A stretch of DNA of 64,000 bases from Euwallacea fornicatus (GCF_040115645.1 NC_089555.1:1736001-1800000); one strand, 5' to 3'. Positions 1 through 13,692 are shown, counted from the stretch's first letter. The notes: a model not told the origin generated them from the letters alone. Made by a program: numbers and translations.

Positions 1-3000
1 TAAATTTTCAAATAATTCTAGAAGCGTGCTTTTTTATACATACAGATACGTTCAAATTAAAAAAGCTCGCACTCTAAGAGTTCTGTAATTACAATCCAGG
101 CTGTGCTTTAACCTAGAAGAATTCGCCTAATCTGACTAGCTGCAAACAGCATTTATATCTAATAGTATACTTATCCATTTTTCTGGTACTTTCAGACACA
201 TTTTCTCGTCGGAGAGTTCTTAATTTGGGAGGGTGAGGGATCATTTAAATGAAAAAATGCTCAGAAAACTGCAGTTAAACTTTCCAATTTTAAAACTTAC
301 AATCGGGGAAAAGTAATAAATAAAACCTTTCTCCATGGAATTCTTAAGATTCATAAAAATCTGATTTTCACTCACGAAAAAAATAATAATTTAGTTTATT
401 TGGCCCTTGAAATGTGCCATGGTAAGGGTAATGAACCTCTGCAGGGATACTTGAGGTTTTTCCAGGATGTCGACATGTTCAAACTTGCATGTTTTGATTC
501 CTAAGCTCCCCTTAAGATTTATCCTTTTTTCCATGAAACACAGCAAAATTCTCTCAATTTCCCATGAAGCGAGTCGCACGATTGAACCATTATTGATGTG
601 AGTGAGTAACCATTATTTATCATCATGCAAAATTATTATTTTGCGCATATTAATTCGACAATTAGCTACATAATTACAGTTCGCAACATTTAACCAATGC
701 TAATATTGAGACCGAAGTTTAAAATCAATGGAGGTATGCATGCACAGTCCATTTCTATATCTTGGCCACACTAATCAAGTCATTTGTATTAACGCAACGT
801 TTGGGTCTATCTCTAAAATTGCACATTTTCGGTTGTTCATCTCTGTCAAAGTAGGTCCTTATAGGTTTGAAAAAGATCGCTCAAAGAAATTGGATAATCA
901 GTTCGAGTCGAATAAGAAACGTTCTCGGAATAAATTTCAGTGGAATTCTGACCTCAGCAAATTGAAGGACATGGAAAAAAATAGTTTTCGGGCCTAGATT
1001 GGGTTTGACATATGTCGTAAATTGATGCTAATACTCGATATAATCTCGTCCGATTCAATGCTTAAAAATATGGGACAGAGAAATTTTATTCACGAACGCA
1101 GCTGGGGTCACTGACGTCAAGATGACGCAATTTGACGTGTCTGCAGGGCTCCCCGCTATCGAGGCATCATCGCGATGATATCATTGTCTTTGTGTCGCAC
1201 TGCGTTCGAGATTCAGAACGGAAACACCAAATATCAGGTTTTCTTTCCGAGAAAGTAAGGAACGTTCCAAGAATAAATTTCTTGCCCATGAATCCAGAAG
1301 AGAGAACTTCATCAGTGAAGCGTGGAAAAGGGCAAACCCCTGAGAAAACATTTATTTACGCAAAAAGGGGAGTCAGTTTCTCGGTATATCAATTCCATCC
1401 TTTGTGGAAGCACAAAGTATTTTACGCCAAAAAAAGCTTTCCTGGAATCAATATTAACCATGCTATCTATGGTCTAATAATTGCAGACTCAGCCCAATTG
1501 CAAATATTGAGTGTTGTATGACTAGAGCCAATTCCGAACTGGTATGCAGCCATTGCAACAATAAAGAGCGCATTTTGGATGCCAAATTCTCTATGAGGCT
1601 TGAATTGCTAATACACACTGTTTGTTATTAACTGGCCTTTGAATAGAGTCTATAAATCGGGCGTTTAAACCGACTTTTTGGACTAAAAGAAATTGTTTTG
1701 TGTTGCTCTTTTTAAAATCTCTTTCAAATCTAACAGCTTTGTTTCTTCCATGCAAACTTGCAAGTGGAACAAAGCGAAATTGTGTCCTTTTTATGCCCAA
1801 CCACATCCTAGCTTTAAAAGTTTCCTTTATTTCCGAGCTTTCGAGACCGTTCTCGCATTCCAAATGGCTGGTGGCGAAGCGAACAATTCCCCCTCAAAAT
1901 ATGCTTATTACTGTCCACCAAAACCCTTAAAAGAGGGTCAAAATTGGCTTCATTAAAATCTGGCAGTTTCATTAATAATTAATGGTGTTGTCAAGTATTG
2001 AGGTTTTTTCCAAAGGCCTCGTAATCTATGATTTTCCCCTCAACCTTTTCGTCTAATTTAAAGCATACACGAAGGCCAGTTCCCGAGATATAGGGGGAAA
2101 AGTTGTTATTATTGTTTCGTATGCTGCTATATTACATGGACTGCATTTATATGAAAACAAAGCCTTTGGCAGGAATATTAAAAGAATAAATAAATTAAAG
2201 GTCGAAATCCCAGGGATACCTTTGGAAATCCCGGTAATTGAAAAGGATTGGACCGGCCTTGGTTGTAACGACTTTTGCGGCTTTGTGTATCGGTCTGCTG
2301 TGGGGTTATAAACGGAATTAATTTGGATGTAACCAAAAGAGAAAATGTTGTAAGTGCTAGAAGACAGTGTCCATTAAACTCAATCGCTGCACTGCTTAAG
2401 AGATAATCCTGATGGAACATGGTATTGTATTTCCCAAAGTCCCACAAATTTTCCGAACCGTTTCCGGCAGTAGGCAATTTGTCACAATTTTCCAGCGCTA
2501 CTTCGGGCGCTTTTCCAAAACGATATCAAGAGGTACTTGTCGTGGTATTTAGAGGAATTAATGTTCAGGAAACACTCCGGCCAAAAAGCCGTTTAAAATA
2601 AATTTCGCCGGAGTTCCCGCCAAGAACTGTATTATCAAAAATTGCCCCTACATCTCCAAGAGTATCGATAAGCAGGAATCTCTTAGAAAGTACTCTCTTA
2701 TTGTGCATTTGTATGTCAATGCATGAACTCTCTGCTTTAATGGGCCGCAATGTACCGACATTATCGGATCAATACCTTATACACACGACTTGCATTAACA
2801 TGCCCTTATTTCAGGGTAGGAAGGGTACGTTTTCTCGTGCTGTGCCTAAACTACCCGAATTTAATGGAAAATTAAAATTCAACGTTCATAAATCAATTCC
2901 TTTCAGGTAATGCGTGTAATGAAGTGGAAAGGTTTTAATAGGAGCGAACATCGTAAGAACAGGAGAATTTTCGGAGCCGGTTTTGTTTTAGAGACTTCTG

Positions 3001-3796
3001 AATTATTAAACCACCTGAGGTGAGTATTTTTTTAATTGAATTCCTACAGAAGAATTTGGCTAACTGGCCCGGAAAATGCTAATTAAATTCGAGCTTATAA
3101 AAGCAAAAAACAAAAGCTTCATATTATGTACGTCGACCAACATAAAATCCCCCTGAAATCAAATGAATTTCAACTTCATATAGGAATATCGAAAAAACAA
3201 TCCGAATTTAATTCCGCAAACGTAATTGAATGAGTTCAGTTTCGGTTGCAAAGGCGAATAGCTCTTTGATGTACACTCTATTCGTTGTTAAATATGGAGA
3301 AACAAAACAAGGGACAAAGGAAGATCTCTAATTAATCCCAGCCGGAAAAAACCGGGAGTAAATTATTATCAGGAGACGACTGAAAACAATGTCGATTATA
3401 AGCCAGTTAATTCAGAGGAAAAACCGCCAATAAACATGTAGATATAGCGTTTATCCTCCTCGCGAATCTTACTTTCCTGCCCGCATTTGAGTGCAGAAAG
3501 TTGCTCTTTTTTTCACTGTAAAACGATTGGTCCTGGTTCTTTTTCCAAACAAATCCCCGAAAAAACGTCTGTTGTAATGCGATTTGAATTCACAGAAAGC
3601 AGAACTTTTGGGGATTATTTCGGGAAAGTCGGCAATTTTGCCTCTTGTAGGAAAAACGGATAAAAATTAATGCTTCTACCTTTAGGCAATGAACCTGTCT
3701 AAAGTGTGTTTGTTTAAATAGGATATCATGTGTATAAGCTACTGCGCTAAAAGGCAATTAAGTTTCCCTTAAAATGACGTATAATTTCTCTCTACA
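1..3796. other. gene-free stretch
   Basis: No coding region can be supported here. The longest open frame (1132-1521, plus, about 129 codons) opens on TTG, has no recognisable domain or signal peptide and no convincing splice sites. The only organised signal is a cluster of three TGACG motifs at 1112-1140, listed separately. The rest is AT-rich, unstructured intergenic or intronic DNA. Confidence 0.6.
1112..1140. promoter_or_regulatory. cluster of three CRE/bZIP-like motifs
   Basis: A perfect palindromic TGACGTCA (1112-1119) is followed by TGACGCAA (1123-1130) and TGACGTGT (1133-1140). All three are in the same orientation with 10-11 bp between starts, about one helical turn. TGACGTCA is the classical CREB/ATF binding site and the other two are near-matches. 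No gene start is visible close by, so a regulatory role is inference; an isolated chance cluster is possible. Confidence 0.3.
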
Positions 3797-3798
3797 TA

Positions 3799-5238
3799 CA
3801 GGGTGTCCCACCGAGAACCGCCATTAGACGTTTTGGAAAAATCGTAAATAGCAAAGTTACGAAAATTTATTTGATAAGAGCCTTGGGACGACCACGTCTG
3901 AAATATTTTCAATGACGTCACCCTTCGCGTTATGCCGGAAATCGATACTTGCTTGCTCATTTTAAATACAACACCCTATATATTGCAGAATTTTTGGATC
4001 CCACGTTCAATTTCAATACAAGTTTGTTGATACGCTAGCTTTTTCAACAGTAAGTGTTTTCCAGATAACTGCGATTCAATGTTGAAAGTGACAGATGCAA
4101 ATGCCTGCAGAACAGGAAATTGTTAACCAACGAAATGATATTTTGTAACTGTATTTTAACACAATACTTCAGAAGATTGATATTTTATTATACTGTCAAA
4201 TTTGGCGTAATAAGTTCTGTAGGCTGTCTCTAAAAATAGAGCAAACTTGGACATCAAAAACTGGTCAAAATTTTCAAACTTTAAATGAAACCCTACCATT
4301 ATTTTGATGTATTACGAAACTACATCAAAATAGAACCTATTTTCATATTTAATTACCTAAAGTTAAGCTGCATAGTTTTTTGCATTTTTTGTAGTAGTAG
4401 CAGGTAATTTGGTTTTATAAGTTGATACAGGCATAGTACATCTCTAATTTTAAGCTATTACGCGAATATAAGAGACGTAACTATAAAAAATGGAATTACA
4501 AGCAAAATGCCACTGTTATGTGACTTCAGCCATGCACACTTAACTACAAAAAGTTAGTTATATAACACTAATTTGAACATGGCATTATACGACTAGATTT
4601 AAATTAGAGATGTCCTACCCTTGCATCAACTTATAAAAGGAAATTACCCAAAAACTATGCAACTTTACTTTAAGTAAGGAAATTTAGACGTAGGTTCTTT
4701 TTCAACTCAGTTTCATGATACATGAAAATAACATTAGAGTTCCATTTAAAAATGTTGAAGTTTTGACCTTTTTTTCATGTCCGCGAGTACTCTATTTTCG
4801 TGGACACCCTACAGATAATATTACACAAAACTTGGAAGCATACTCAAATATGAACCTTCTATGGTATTTGCGGAGACAAATAATCACGCAATACCTTTCG
4901 GTTTGTTAACAATTTCTAATTTTGCAAACATCTGCGTTTGTCACTTTCAAATTTGAATTGCATATATCTTGGAAACTCTTAATTCTAATAGAGTCAACGT
5001 ATCAATAATGTTGCACTATTGTTGAATGTAGGATCCAAAAAGTCCATAACATGTAAGGAGCCCCATTTAAAAAACGCAAAAATGTGGTAACTTCCGGTAT
5101 AACCGAAAGTGTGACATCACTGGAAATATTTTTAGACGTGGCCGCCCGAAGGCTCTTACCAAATCACTAAATTTTCGTAACTGCGTCATCCATAGTTTCC
5201 TCAAAACGGATAATGGCAGATTCCGGTGAGACCCCCTG
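3799..5238. mobile_element. 1.44-kb foldback DNA transposon, non-autonomous
   Basis: The element starts CAGGGTGTCCCACC and ends with the inverted counterpart GGTGAGACCCCCTG. A TA lies on each side (3797-3798, 5239-5240), the target duplication expected for Tc1/mariner-superfamily elements. The similarity continues far inward. Landmarks such as AGTTACGAAAATTTA, TTTTTGGATCC, GAAAGTGACA and TTTATAAGTTGAT recur in order on the opposite strand, so the two arms of about 660 bp pair around a centre near 4518 with a spacer of roughly 120 bp. No transposase frame is present; the 64-codon ORF inside lies in the right arm and is not conserved in the left arm. The arms differ at many positions, so the copy is old. 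Confidence 0.87.
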
Positions 5239-5240
5239 TA

Positions 5241-7668
5241 TAAAATTATATTCCCAATATAATCGACTTATTTTGCAAACGAATACAGATTTACTTATTT
5301 TTTAGTTTTAAGGATAGCCTTTGAGTTTTTCAAGAACATCCTGTATATTTTTCGACTTGCAGTAATGGCTTTATCGATCAAGAACATGAGGAAGGCAACA
5401 AAAATGTAGTTACGAGTTCAGAGCGCGGACGGAACAATATATCCCTATTCTCTATTAAAACAAAGAGTTAATGCATTATATGAGAATCTGCTCGCTCGTC
5501 TTTATTATCTTCCCGCAGTTGAATATTCTAGAGGTATTGCATTACCTGACTGAAACGAAACTCGATACAAAAATAGAGTAACCCATATTTCAGAGGGCTC
5601 TTACCGTCGGCAGATCCTCTATCTTGCTTAGAGGCGTTTCCTTTCCATCTAAGCCACGAGATTACCTATACGGCACCGACTATCATGCTTTTAGTTGCCT
5701 AAGCACCTGTTACGAAGCTAAGCAAACTTTTTCCCACAATCCCTTTTAAGGTCACACTCTTCCAGTAGCTCAACTATTGAGTGCTCCAGGAGCAATATTA
5801 ATTTTCATAAATACAGCCGATTCCAATCGACGAATTAAACTCACGCAATCCGTTCATTTCCAGATAATTTAGCACATGATCGTGCCCGATTTCCAGCCTG
5901 GAAAGCCGTTAGACTTGAGCCTTTTTCCTGTCTTCATGAAAAATGCAAAGTAAATATTATGTTTAGCTAAAATTGTACATAAATATCGGGCTGCGCTACG
6001 GAACACAATAAGGGCGACTTATAATACCCCCTGTAGATAACATCGCATTTAAACGTACTTACGGTAAAGGGAATAATAATTATCCGTAAATAGGTCTAGG
6101 CACTCCATGAAAAAATTTATAAAATATGAATAGTATTTCCTCACCCGCTATCTTTTTATGGTGGCTTTTATCCACATTTGAAGTTTAAAAAGGCGGAAAA
6201 TGAAAAGGCAGCTTACGTTTCCATAATAAACTGGATGAAAAACGGCAAAATTCTGCAACAAAGTCTTCAATGTATGCACGTAAATTTAAATGGTACATCT
6301 GCGGCTACACATATCCGAGGTAATTAGTCAATATGCTCCGGCGGTTAACTTTATCGGGCAGAGATAACCTGAGCCAGGTAATTAAGGAAAAGGTCGAAAT
6401 TGCGAGGGTATTATTAGCTTTCGACCTACTTTCTGGCCCTTTGAGACACTCTCTGGGTCCCCTCTTATTTAATATTTTTATGGGACCTTCTGGAGAGATT
6501 TCGCTAATGTGCGGGGATTATTTTATTTCGGATTTTTCGGCTAAAGAATTGAGTCGCTTAGTAGTGAACATAAAATTAAATTAATACTAAAAAATGCAGG
6601 AACAGTGAGAGCAGAAATTTGATACGGCAAGATGCATTAATAAGTTTAATTCTGGTTAATTGCCAGTGAGGTGCAAGACTTTACTCCCCGGTGCCAAGAA
6701 ATGGTGTGTTAGGAGTTTCTTGGTGCCCGGAACTTCGAATTTCTCTTAAACAAATTCAGCATAACCTACGCGTTGGAATCGCAAGAGTCCTAAAAACTAT
6801 GCCAGTGGCTCTGGCAACAGGGCTAAGCCTGCAGTACATTTAGGTGTCTACGGTTGCCTAAACTCAAAGCGTTCCAGATTTACGCGAGGTTGCCAACTTG
6901 ACTGTTCCGTCTAAGTGTGCCTTTCTATTAATTTGTATTAAAAGTGACACGTTTCCAAGTTCTACATCACTGATTGCAAATAATAGCACTGAGATCAGAT
7001 TGGCTCCAAACGAGTGGACTTGTGTTTACCTGATCTAACCCGAATTTCATTTCCGATAGAAACTTTCTTTGTGCCTTTGTAACCAGTTAAACTCCACCGA
7101 TCTCAAAAGCTTAATGGATCTAAAACTCGATCCTCTTTTGCATAAAACGAGCCTCATTACAATGCGTGGGCAGGTGCCCGAATGTGCCAAAGAATCGTAA
7201 CTAAGTTGATGACCGTGTTTCCTCGAAAGTTCGGCAAGTTTGTTGTATGTCGACAGTTTTGAAAACCGTTAATCTTAGTCGTTTCAAGTTATAAATTTCC
7301 CGGCACGGCTGCTTACTTAGAACTTATATTTTGTAGTAATTCGAATGCTTGAACTGTTCCAGCGCGAACGTTTAATTTATTAGAAATGTTCCGCTATTTT
7401 TAACCCTCTATTCGCCGGAGTTATGTAATAGGAAAGCGGCGAGTCACCTTCGTTTTCCCGGATTTTCCTCGCGGTTTATATAAACGGATCTCTATCAAAT
7501 TACTAAGGGAACGCAGCTTTAATTAGAGCAGAATCAAAATTAAACGCGTGGCCTCGTCCCTTGGAAAAAAGCACCTGAATCAACTTCACAAACTTCAAGA
7601 TTAATATTTGAAAAGAGTATCGACAGTAAAGTGAGTATACGTGTACTCGAGTTTAAAGGGCAATTTTA
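5241..7668. other. gene-free stretch
   Basis: No supported gene. An 83-codon ATG frame at 6333-6584 contains LGPLLFNIFM (6453-6482), which resembles a conserved block of non-LTR reverse transcriptases, but the flanking residues do not, so it is not called. A solitary transposon-end-like motif (ACATCCTGTATA) lies near 5337-5348. Confidence 0.5.
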
Positions 7669-7800
7669 AGTAATAAATCACTTACCTCAGACAGCTACAA
7701 GAAAATTTGCGTCTCGCAGAGTTACGACTCATTCGCAGTAATACAAAAGGCATTCGGCTCGTTAAACACTCACGAAAAACGCGAAGCGAATAAATCAAGT
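7669..7800 (+). repeat. dispersed repeat R1, copy 1
   Basis: About 130 bp that recur in direct orientation at 10679-10810. Both begin AGTAATAAATCAC or one base into it, share CTACAAG, AGTAATACAAA and GGC/TTCG blocks in the same order, and end TAAATCAAG. Flanks differ. No coding potential; probably a fragment of an uncharacterised interspersed element. Confidence 0.6.
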
Positions 7801-8689
7801 TACAGTCGATAGACTATGGAACTGGATTTGAGCAATATTGCTTAATCAACTGATATTTCACGTCCTTGTTTTATTGTTTTCGGCCCAAGAAGCCGGATTT
7901 TCAGCCTTGAAGCCATGACGGAAATCGGCCCCAATAACATAAATTCGTTTCTTGCTCAAATTTGTCAGCTAAATTATCCCATCGCTCCACATTAATCGTT
8001 GTTTACACTGATAAGCTTAAACCCTCGTAAAGTGCCAAGTGCTATTGTTCGATTTAATTAAGTCTGGAATTACTATTGTCTTCGAACGAACGGCGCCTGG
8101 GAAACAATTGAGTCATTGGAGATAAACTCTGGAGAGAATGGGAAAGATTTACCTTGTTTCTGTAGTAGATAGTAATTTAAAACTCGCCCCGTGACAATGT
8201 AGGTTATTAATGTTAGTTTTGCTAATCAGCAGGGTCCAGCAGATTCAAGAACTCTCTTCCTCAATCGTTCGTCTTATTACATCAATGCCAAATAAATTTT
8301 CTACGGAGGCCAAAAATCATGGCTGATTTTCTGACGTTTAACTAGCCACAGGAAGTTGAAGGCCGAAACTAATCTCGAACATGTCAAGATATTTACTGGC
8401 GATCGTATCTTGAATTCTCCGGAAACGTCGAGTCGTACATATTCAGGACCAACATGACAGAAACAAGCATTAACTTTACTGACACCGGAACGAAGCTGAT
8501 TTTCGCTAGGAGTTGCTTAACGCCGAGCTTTTTTCCGTGCGGGAAAGCTCGAGAAAAAACGAGGACAAGCAATTTGCAACTTGTATGAAAAGGCACTTAA
8601 TTAATAAATGAAAAATTATTTTAAGCATATTCTCTGCAGTCAAGCAGGTGCGGTCATTCTTGATTTCTCATTTCGGCAATAGCACCTCC

Positions 8690-9660
8690 CACTCCAGCAG
8701 GGGTTAGCTCAGGTGAAAGAGGAGACAGACACCGGGGAGCATACTTTAGCTGAATGTCCAGAGCTCGCCGAGTCGAGAAACACGTCCCGCTCTAAGGCGA
8801 AGAAATTGGAAAAGAAAGTATTGGAGAATTACTTCTGAAGGGTAAGGATGAATGGAGGGAAGTATCAGATATGATTATGATCATCATGGAGGACAAATTG
8901 AAGAAGGAAATCCCATGAAAGTGTCTGCGCAGCATTCGATAAGGGAGAAATGCCTCGCACCAATTAAAAGTCATGCCCACGGTAGTCCCCGATGGGAGAA
9001 AGCGGGAAAAGGCCGGGATGAGTCTTACCTAGGACGCATTTGGTCACAATAAGGCCAGAGGCGGTTACGGGCAGGCGGCCCGGGGAAAACTGTAAACTAC
9101 ACGGCTGCCAGAAGCCCAAACCGCGTGCCGTGTTGAAATACCTTTGTAGTATAGTTTGGTAAGGGTTTGAATTTTGCTAAAACACATATATAAGACCGCA
9201 GGGCCAAAGGGCAAAGCATAAGGCATAATGGAACGAAGTGGAAATCTGCGCTGAGACAGATGTTTATAAGAGTCTTCAGTAAATATTGGCGCAGAATAAG
9301 GGTGGAGAGTGAAAGCCGTTGCTGGTTCTACCGAGGGAAGATTGAAGACAATGCGGGCGATGGCTGCTGACGTGTTCTGAATGGAAAACGGAGCGAGAGA
9401 AAGCGAAAATAAAGGGATGCACATTGGAGGGAGAGACAATAAAGAGAGGACTCACAAAGTGTGAAATAACCTAGGTGGCGTTAATAAAAATGGCGGAAAT
9501 GATTTCGGGAAGGAAATCCGTGAAGGAAAGAAGCAGCCAAGAGAGTAGCAGAAGAAGATAAGTGAGTATGCATTACGTGTTCCTGGAAGCACATAAAAGA
9601 CGAGAACAGCGGAAGCAACGAAGAAAGTTGTTATAAAACTCATATCCCTGATCGCTCTAT
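8690..9660 (+). mobile_element. 3' tail of a degenerate non-LTR retrotransposon
   Basis: Conceptual translation of 8710-8925 gives pieces typical of the extreme C-terminus of R1/jockey-type reverse transcriptases: the zinc-knuckle half TGEHTLAECPEL (His followed five residues later by Cys), then, after a frameshift near 8835, LKGKDEWREVSDMI and a lysine-rich end. Elements of this class usually close with such a CCHC motif and a Trp-containing helix. Everything upstream (endonuclease and RT proper) is missing, as expected from 5' truncation. The 700 bp downstream are strikingly purine-rich on the plus strand and probably represent 3' UTR; the exact 3' end is uncertain and no clear poly(A) tail is seen. 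The open frames on the opposite strand (9065-9439, 9452-9643) are by-products of this skew. Confidence 0.6.
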
Positions 9661-10678
9661 AGACTGACTCAACCCTATTAACTTCCGATATTCAAAACCT
9701 AGGGATATCCAAATAGACCAAACACTAAAAAATCCCCTGGCTCACTCTATTAAATCTTCCGTGTCCTATAAACACAGAATAGAAATTGAATCGGAAACCA
9801 GCTGGGGACCCGGTCATTCAATCAATCGCCCATTCCCCATGCTTTAATGGGTTTCTCTCTTTGACGACGACGTGTTAGTCCTTGTTTAGCAGGTCATTTT
9901 GGACGGGTCAGTTGGCGAAAACTGCTTCCCGATAGACGACCAGGCCCTTTGCTCCCCTTTAATAAATTATGAGGCCTTCGCGTTCCTACCTCTACCACCA
10001 TATTACGGAGCTGACGTCTCGGCATCCGCGCCGGAGATTAAAAAAATATAAATTTAATTAGCAGAAAGTGGGTGGAAGGGACAGTGTTGATTGATAATTT
10101 AACGAAGTGAAATTTTAAAGGCTTTGGACCAAGATGGGTCGGAAAACACAGGCGTTGGAAAGTAAATCAAGCGCTGACTGGTAAATAAATAATTCTGCTT
10201 GAAAAAATCAAGTATCTGGTAACGACCTATAATGTAATGAATTTAAAATACATTACAATTACGCCACTTTTTATTAATTAAAATTTTTTTAATTTATTTG
10301 AAAATTGTTGACTTTTCAAATAAATTGAACAACCCGTTCGTTGGGTCTAGACAGTCAAACTTGGAGAGTTTTACACTCTTCACGAAAATATAATGGGGGT
10401 TGCTGCATCGAATTTCCCAGTTTACGAATTTTTAAAGTACTTTGACTTTTGGTTTACCCTAAAATGTTTGGGCTATGATCATCATCATAACAGCTATATT
10501 TTCACCCAAAACACACGATAACTTAAGGGCAATTCAGCTTCTCGTTGAATAAACGTTCAATTTCGATGAAATCGAGTAAGACGTTGTTCATATGGTAATT
10601 TGCAATTCTGGGTCTAACGGGACAAAAATAAATTATAGTCGGAAGGAGACGGGGCCTTAAAAGGCACCGAGGTTCTCG
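9661..10678. other. gene-free stretch
   Basis: Nothing recognisable; a very AT-rich segment at 10240-10330 includes short runs of T and imperfect inverted TTTATT/AATAAA words. No ORF of interest. Confidence 0.5.
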
Positions 10679-10810
10679 AGTAATAAATCACCTCTTAGAA
10701 ATCACCTACAAGCAAATTCGCTTTTAAGAAGAGAAACTTGATTGGAGTAATACAAAGGCTTCGCAGTTCGCTGAACAGCTACTGAATATGTATTAGAAAG
10801 TAAATCAAGA
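10679..10810 (+). repeat. dispersed repeat R1, copy 2
   Basis: Direct-orientation partner of 7669-7800 (see that entry). The shared blocks are in the same order, with small insertions and deletions between them, so the two copies diverged long ago. Confidence 0.6.
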
Positions 10811-13692
10811 CTCCTGAATAGAATATAAGTTGCCCACTGCCGCAGGCCCTTTAATTGCAGATATTTGCAAGCTTTTTCAATAACTCTTTTAGCGATCCCT
10901 ACGTACCAAATTTGAATAATTTGGCTTTCCAATAATAGCTTATTATCAGACAATTAGCGAAGCTATGAAGCAGAGCACTGTTCAATTACCGTCAAATTAA
11001 TATGTTAACACCGGTAATGAAAATATTCCGGATGGTTCTAGTTTGCCGGATAAAATATGGGCGGTCTCTTCAATAATCCACTTATCCATCAACAATCTGC
11101 TCCAGCTGAAAATAAATTCAAAGACGAAATAAAAACAAGAAGAAGGAACTACACGCAAGGCGATGGGCGGAAATAGGTCCGTCCTTTTCCGACTAAAAGA
11201 ACACGCTGAAATATGTCGTACGATTCTAATAAATCATCTCAGACAAATATGTTACATCGCCTGCAATGACAGCCACTATTAATCTTGAACTCTTTTTAAA
11301 ACACAGCATAGGAGGACTGCTACATTACTGAAATCTCATGATGCAGATGGCAATGATCTCCATGAGAAGAACCGGCAATTTAGTGGTTATTTGGATTGTA
11401 AAATGAAGTTCGGGTTTAAATGTTTCTGATAAGCAGAAATGGAAAAATATTTACGCTGATGGAGGGAGGGGAGTTTTTTAATAATAAGTGTTTCTAAACT
11501 TAAGCCCTAAATGTAGGGCGTTGATGAAGTCATTTACTGTTACTGCGTATTTAAACAAGATCTGCTTTTGATATTTGAACCCTATTTGAGTTTTCTTAAC
11601 AGCTCATTCTTCAAAGTTTCTAATGAACAACAATGCAATAATATTTAAATTGATGAAGGGCGAGAGTTTTCAAATAATCAGTTAACATCACTCTCAACCC
11701 TCAGACGTAAGATGTTGCCTTTGGTATTTCAACGCCTGTTAAATTTGTCTTAATAATCGCCCTTTACCTAATTTTGCAATATTTGAACACCTGTTTGAGA
11801 GATATGAGGGAAACTAAATAGAACAGTTATGTTTACCTTTAATGACCGGAAAAGCAGTAGAATTTGCAATTTCCCTCCTATTTTGCCAAATAGAATCATC
11901 CATTAGTTTGGATTATTTATTTGGATTTGGCACATGTTTGGTTTATTTGGAAAGCTGCCTGAAATAGTTTATTAATGAGAATTCGTGCATTTGGTAGATG
12001 TGAATGGTAGACGTCATTAATTATTATCGATTTGGTATAAGTAAATAGACGTGTGTACAAAGAGTGGGTGGAAATAATTAGTGTCGTTAATAGTTTTTTA
12101 ACGAACAAGTATATTAATGGGTGCGATTAATGATAACAGCGAAGTGGGAAAAGTATTTTAATGTTGCCTGCCTTCCTCCACTTCGGCAAAGTTTTTTGGG
12201 TCCCATTCATGTTATTTAGTAGATATGCAATCTCTTTCCATAAGTTCTGTCCCTGTTTAACTGTAAACTAGGATGTAAATTTCCCACTTTTTAGTTCCGA
12301 ATGAGAGGAGAGAAAATTTATTAAAGTTTGTTTTTGTTTCTTTGTGATTGCACGTCCCTTTTTCCCTCGGTTTCTTACTTTTCCATTGTATTATTCTCTG
12401 ATAAACGTGCTTGCAGGTTTCAGATAAGTGCTTGTAATCAAATCTAATAAATAAATGAAAGACCCTAAACGGAAAGGAACTACAGTAGGAAGCCGAAATG
12501 AGTAGGAAATGATGGTAATAAGGGCGGGCAAAGTATCATAACTGGACATTAGCCAAAACCACAAAATTCTGTTTCTTTGAAAATTGCCATGTGCGGCTAA
12601 TCGAGCACGCAAATGGAATTCGAGAATTTTTCCATTACAATTCCTGAATAAAAATACCTCCTTACCGTTGATGGTCCGTAATGAAATCAAATATATCGCC
12701 CACCAATTAACTTCGTATTGTTTCTATAATTCAACCATAGGCTATGACTTGATCCGTATGCCCAATTAGGCGTCCAGTATGAAAGATTTGCACACTTGGA
12801 GTTCACTAGAATTGGACTCACTAAAAATTCCTTTCAAGTAAAGTATTTAACGATACCTTCACTCTTTACCATCTTTTCCAATTTTTCTTAGACGAATACC
12901 TATCGACAACATTAATCAACGTTATCATCAAGGAAAGATTTCAACTCTAACAGCTCGAAGATCTTCGCAAAACTGACATCATTTCTTCTCACCCTGCTCA
13001 ATGGCGGGAACATGGTGCCCTAATAAATCAGTTTACCTACTGACTGCCTAATGAATTCAATGGTCATTTATGAATACCTCACTTCAGAGGGGAAGGGAGA
13101 TTTCACTTAAGTTTCCATTAGTGAATTTTGTCCCCTTGCCGAAGAAATCTATCTCTAATTCTCATGAACTCCTTCTCTCCTTAGGTTCTCGATGCCATAG
13201 GGAAATCGATAATGGCGTGTGCCAAATTGTTTTCGCCTGCCGACTAGCGCAAGTGGGTAGACTATATTATCTGGAAAGTGTCTACATAGGCACCATATTT
13301 CATGGAGGTTTTGACCTGACAGCTGCAAATTAGCAAACTAGAGCCCATATTTCGCTAAATTCGCCTTTCGCCGAGGAGTAGAATCGATTCCGCATACGGC
13401 TTTTCCACTTTTAATGAAGAATTCGAAAGGCTTTTTTGTTGGCTCAGGTTTTTCCCATTAGGGTGTATAGGTGAAATTGGTCGGAGCTTAGACCCATGAC
13501 TTTCAAGAAACTGGGCCATTTAACATATTAATTAGATGTGAGTAGGGGCCAATCTGCGAAAGACATCAAGGAAAAATTGAAATATGGAGGAGCCTGTTTT
13601 CGTAAAGAATTTCGCGTTTTCAGGAAAATTCCATTTGCAAACCATATTGACCCAGATTTCCGATGTGTGACTGACTGATTGTTACATAAAGT
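10811..13692. other. gene-free stretch
   Basis: No gene is supported on either strand; all open frames are under 100 codons and have no domain, signal peptide or splice context. No repeat structure was noticed. Confidence 0.5.

Noticed and set aside
1132..1521. 129-codon plus-strand frame
   Set aside because: Opens on TTG, first ATG lies far inside, and no domain, signal peptide or splice context is visible.
9065..9439. 124-codon minus-strand frame
   Set aside because: Lies in the strongly purine-skewed presumed 3' UTR of the non-LTR tail; the skew alone favours stop-free frames on the opposite strand.
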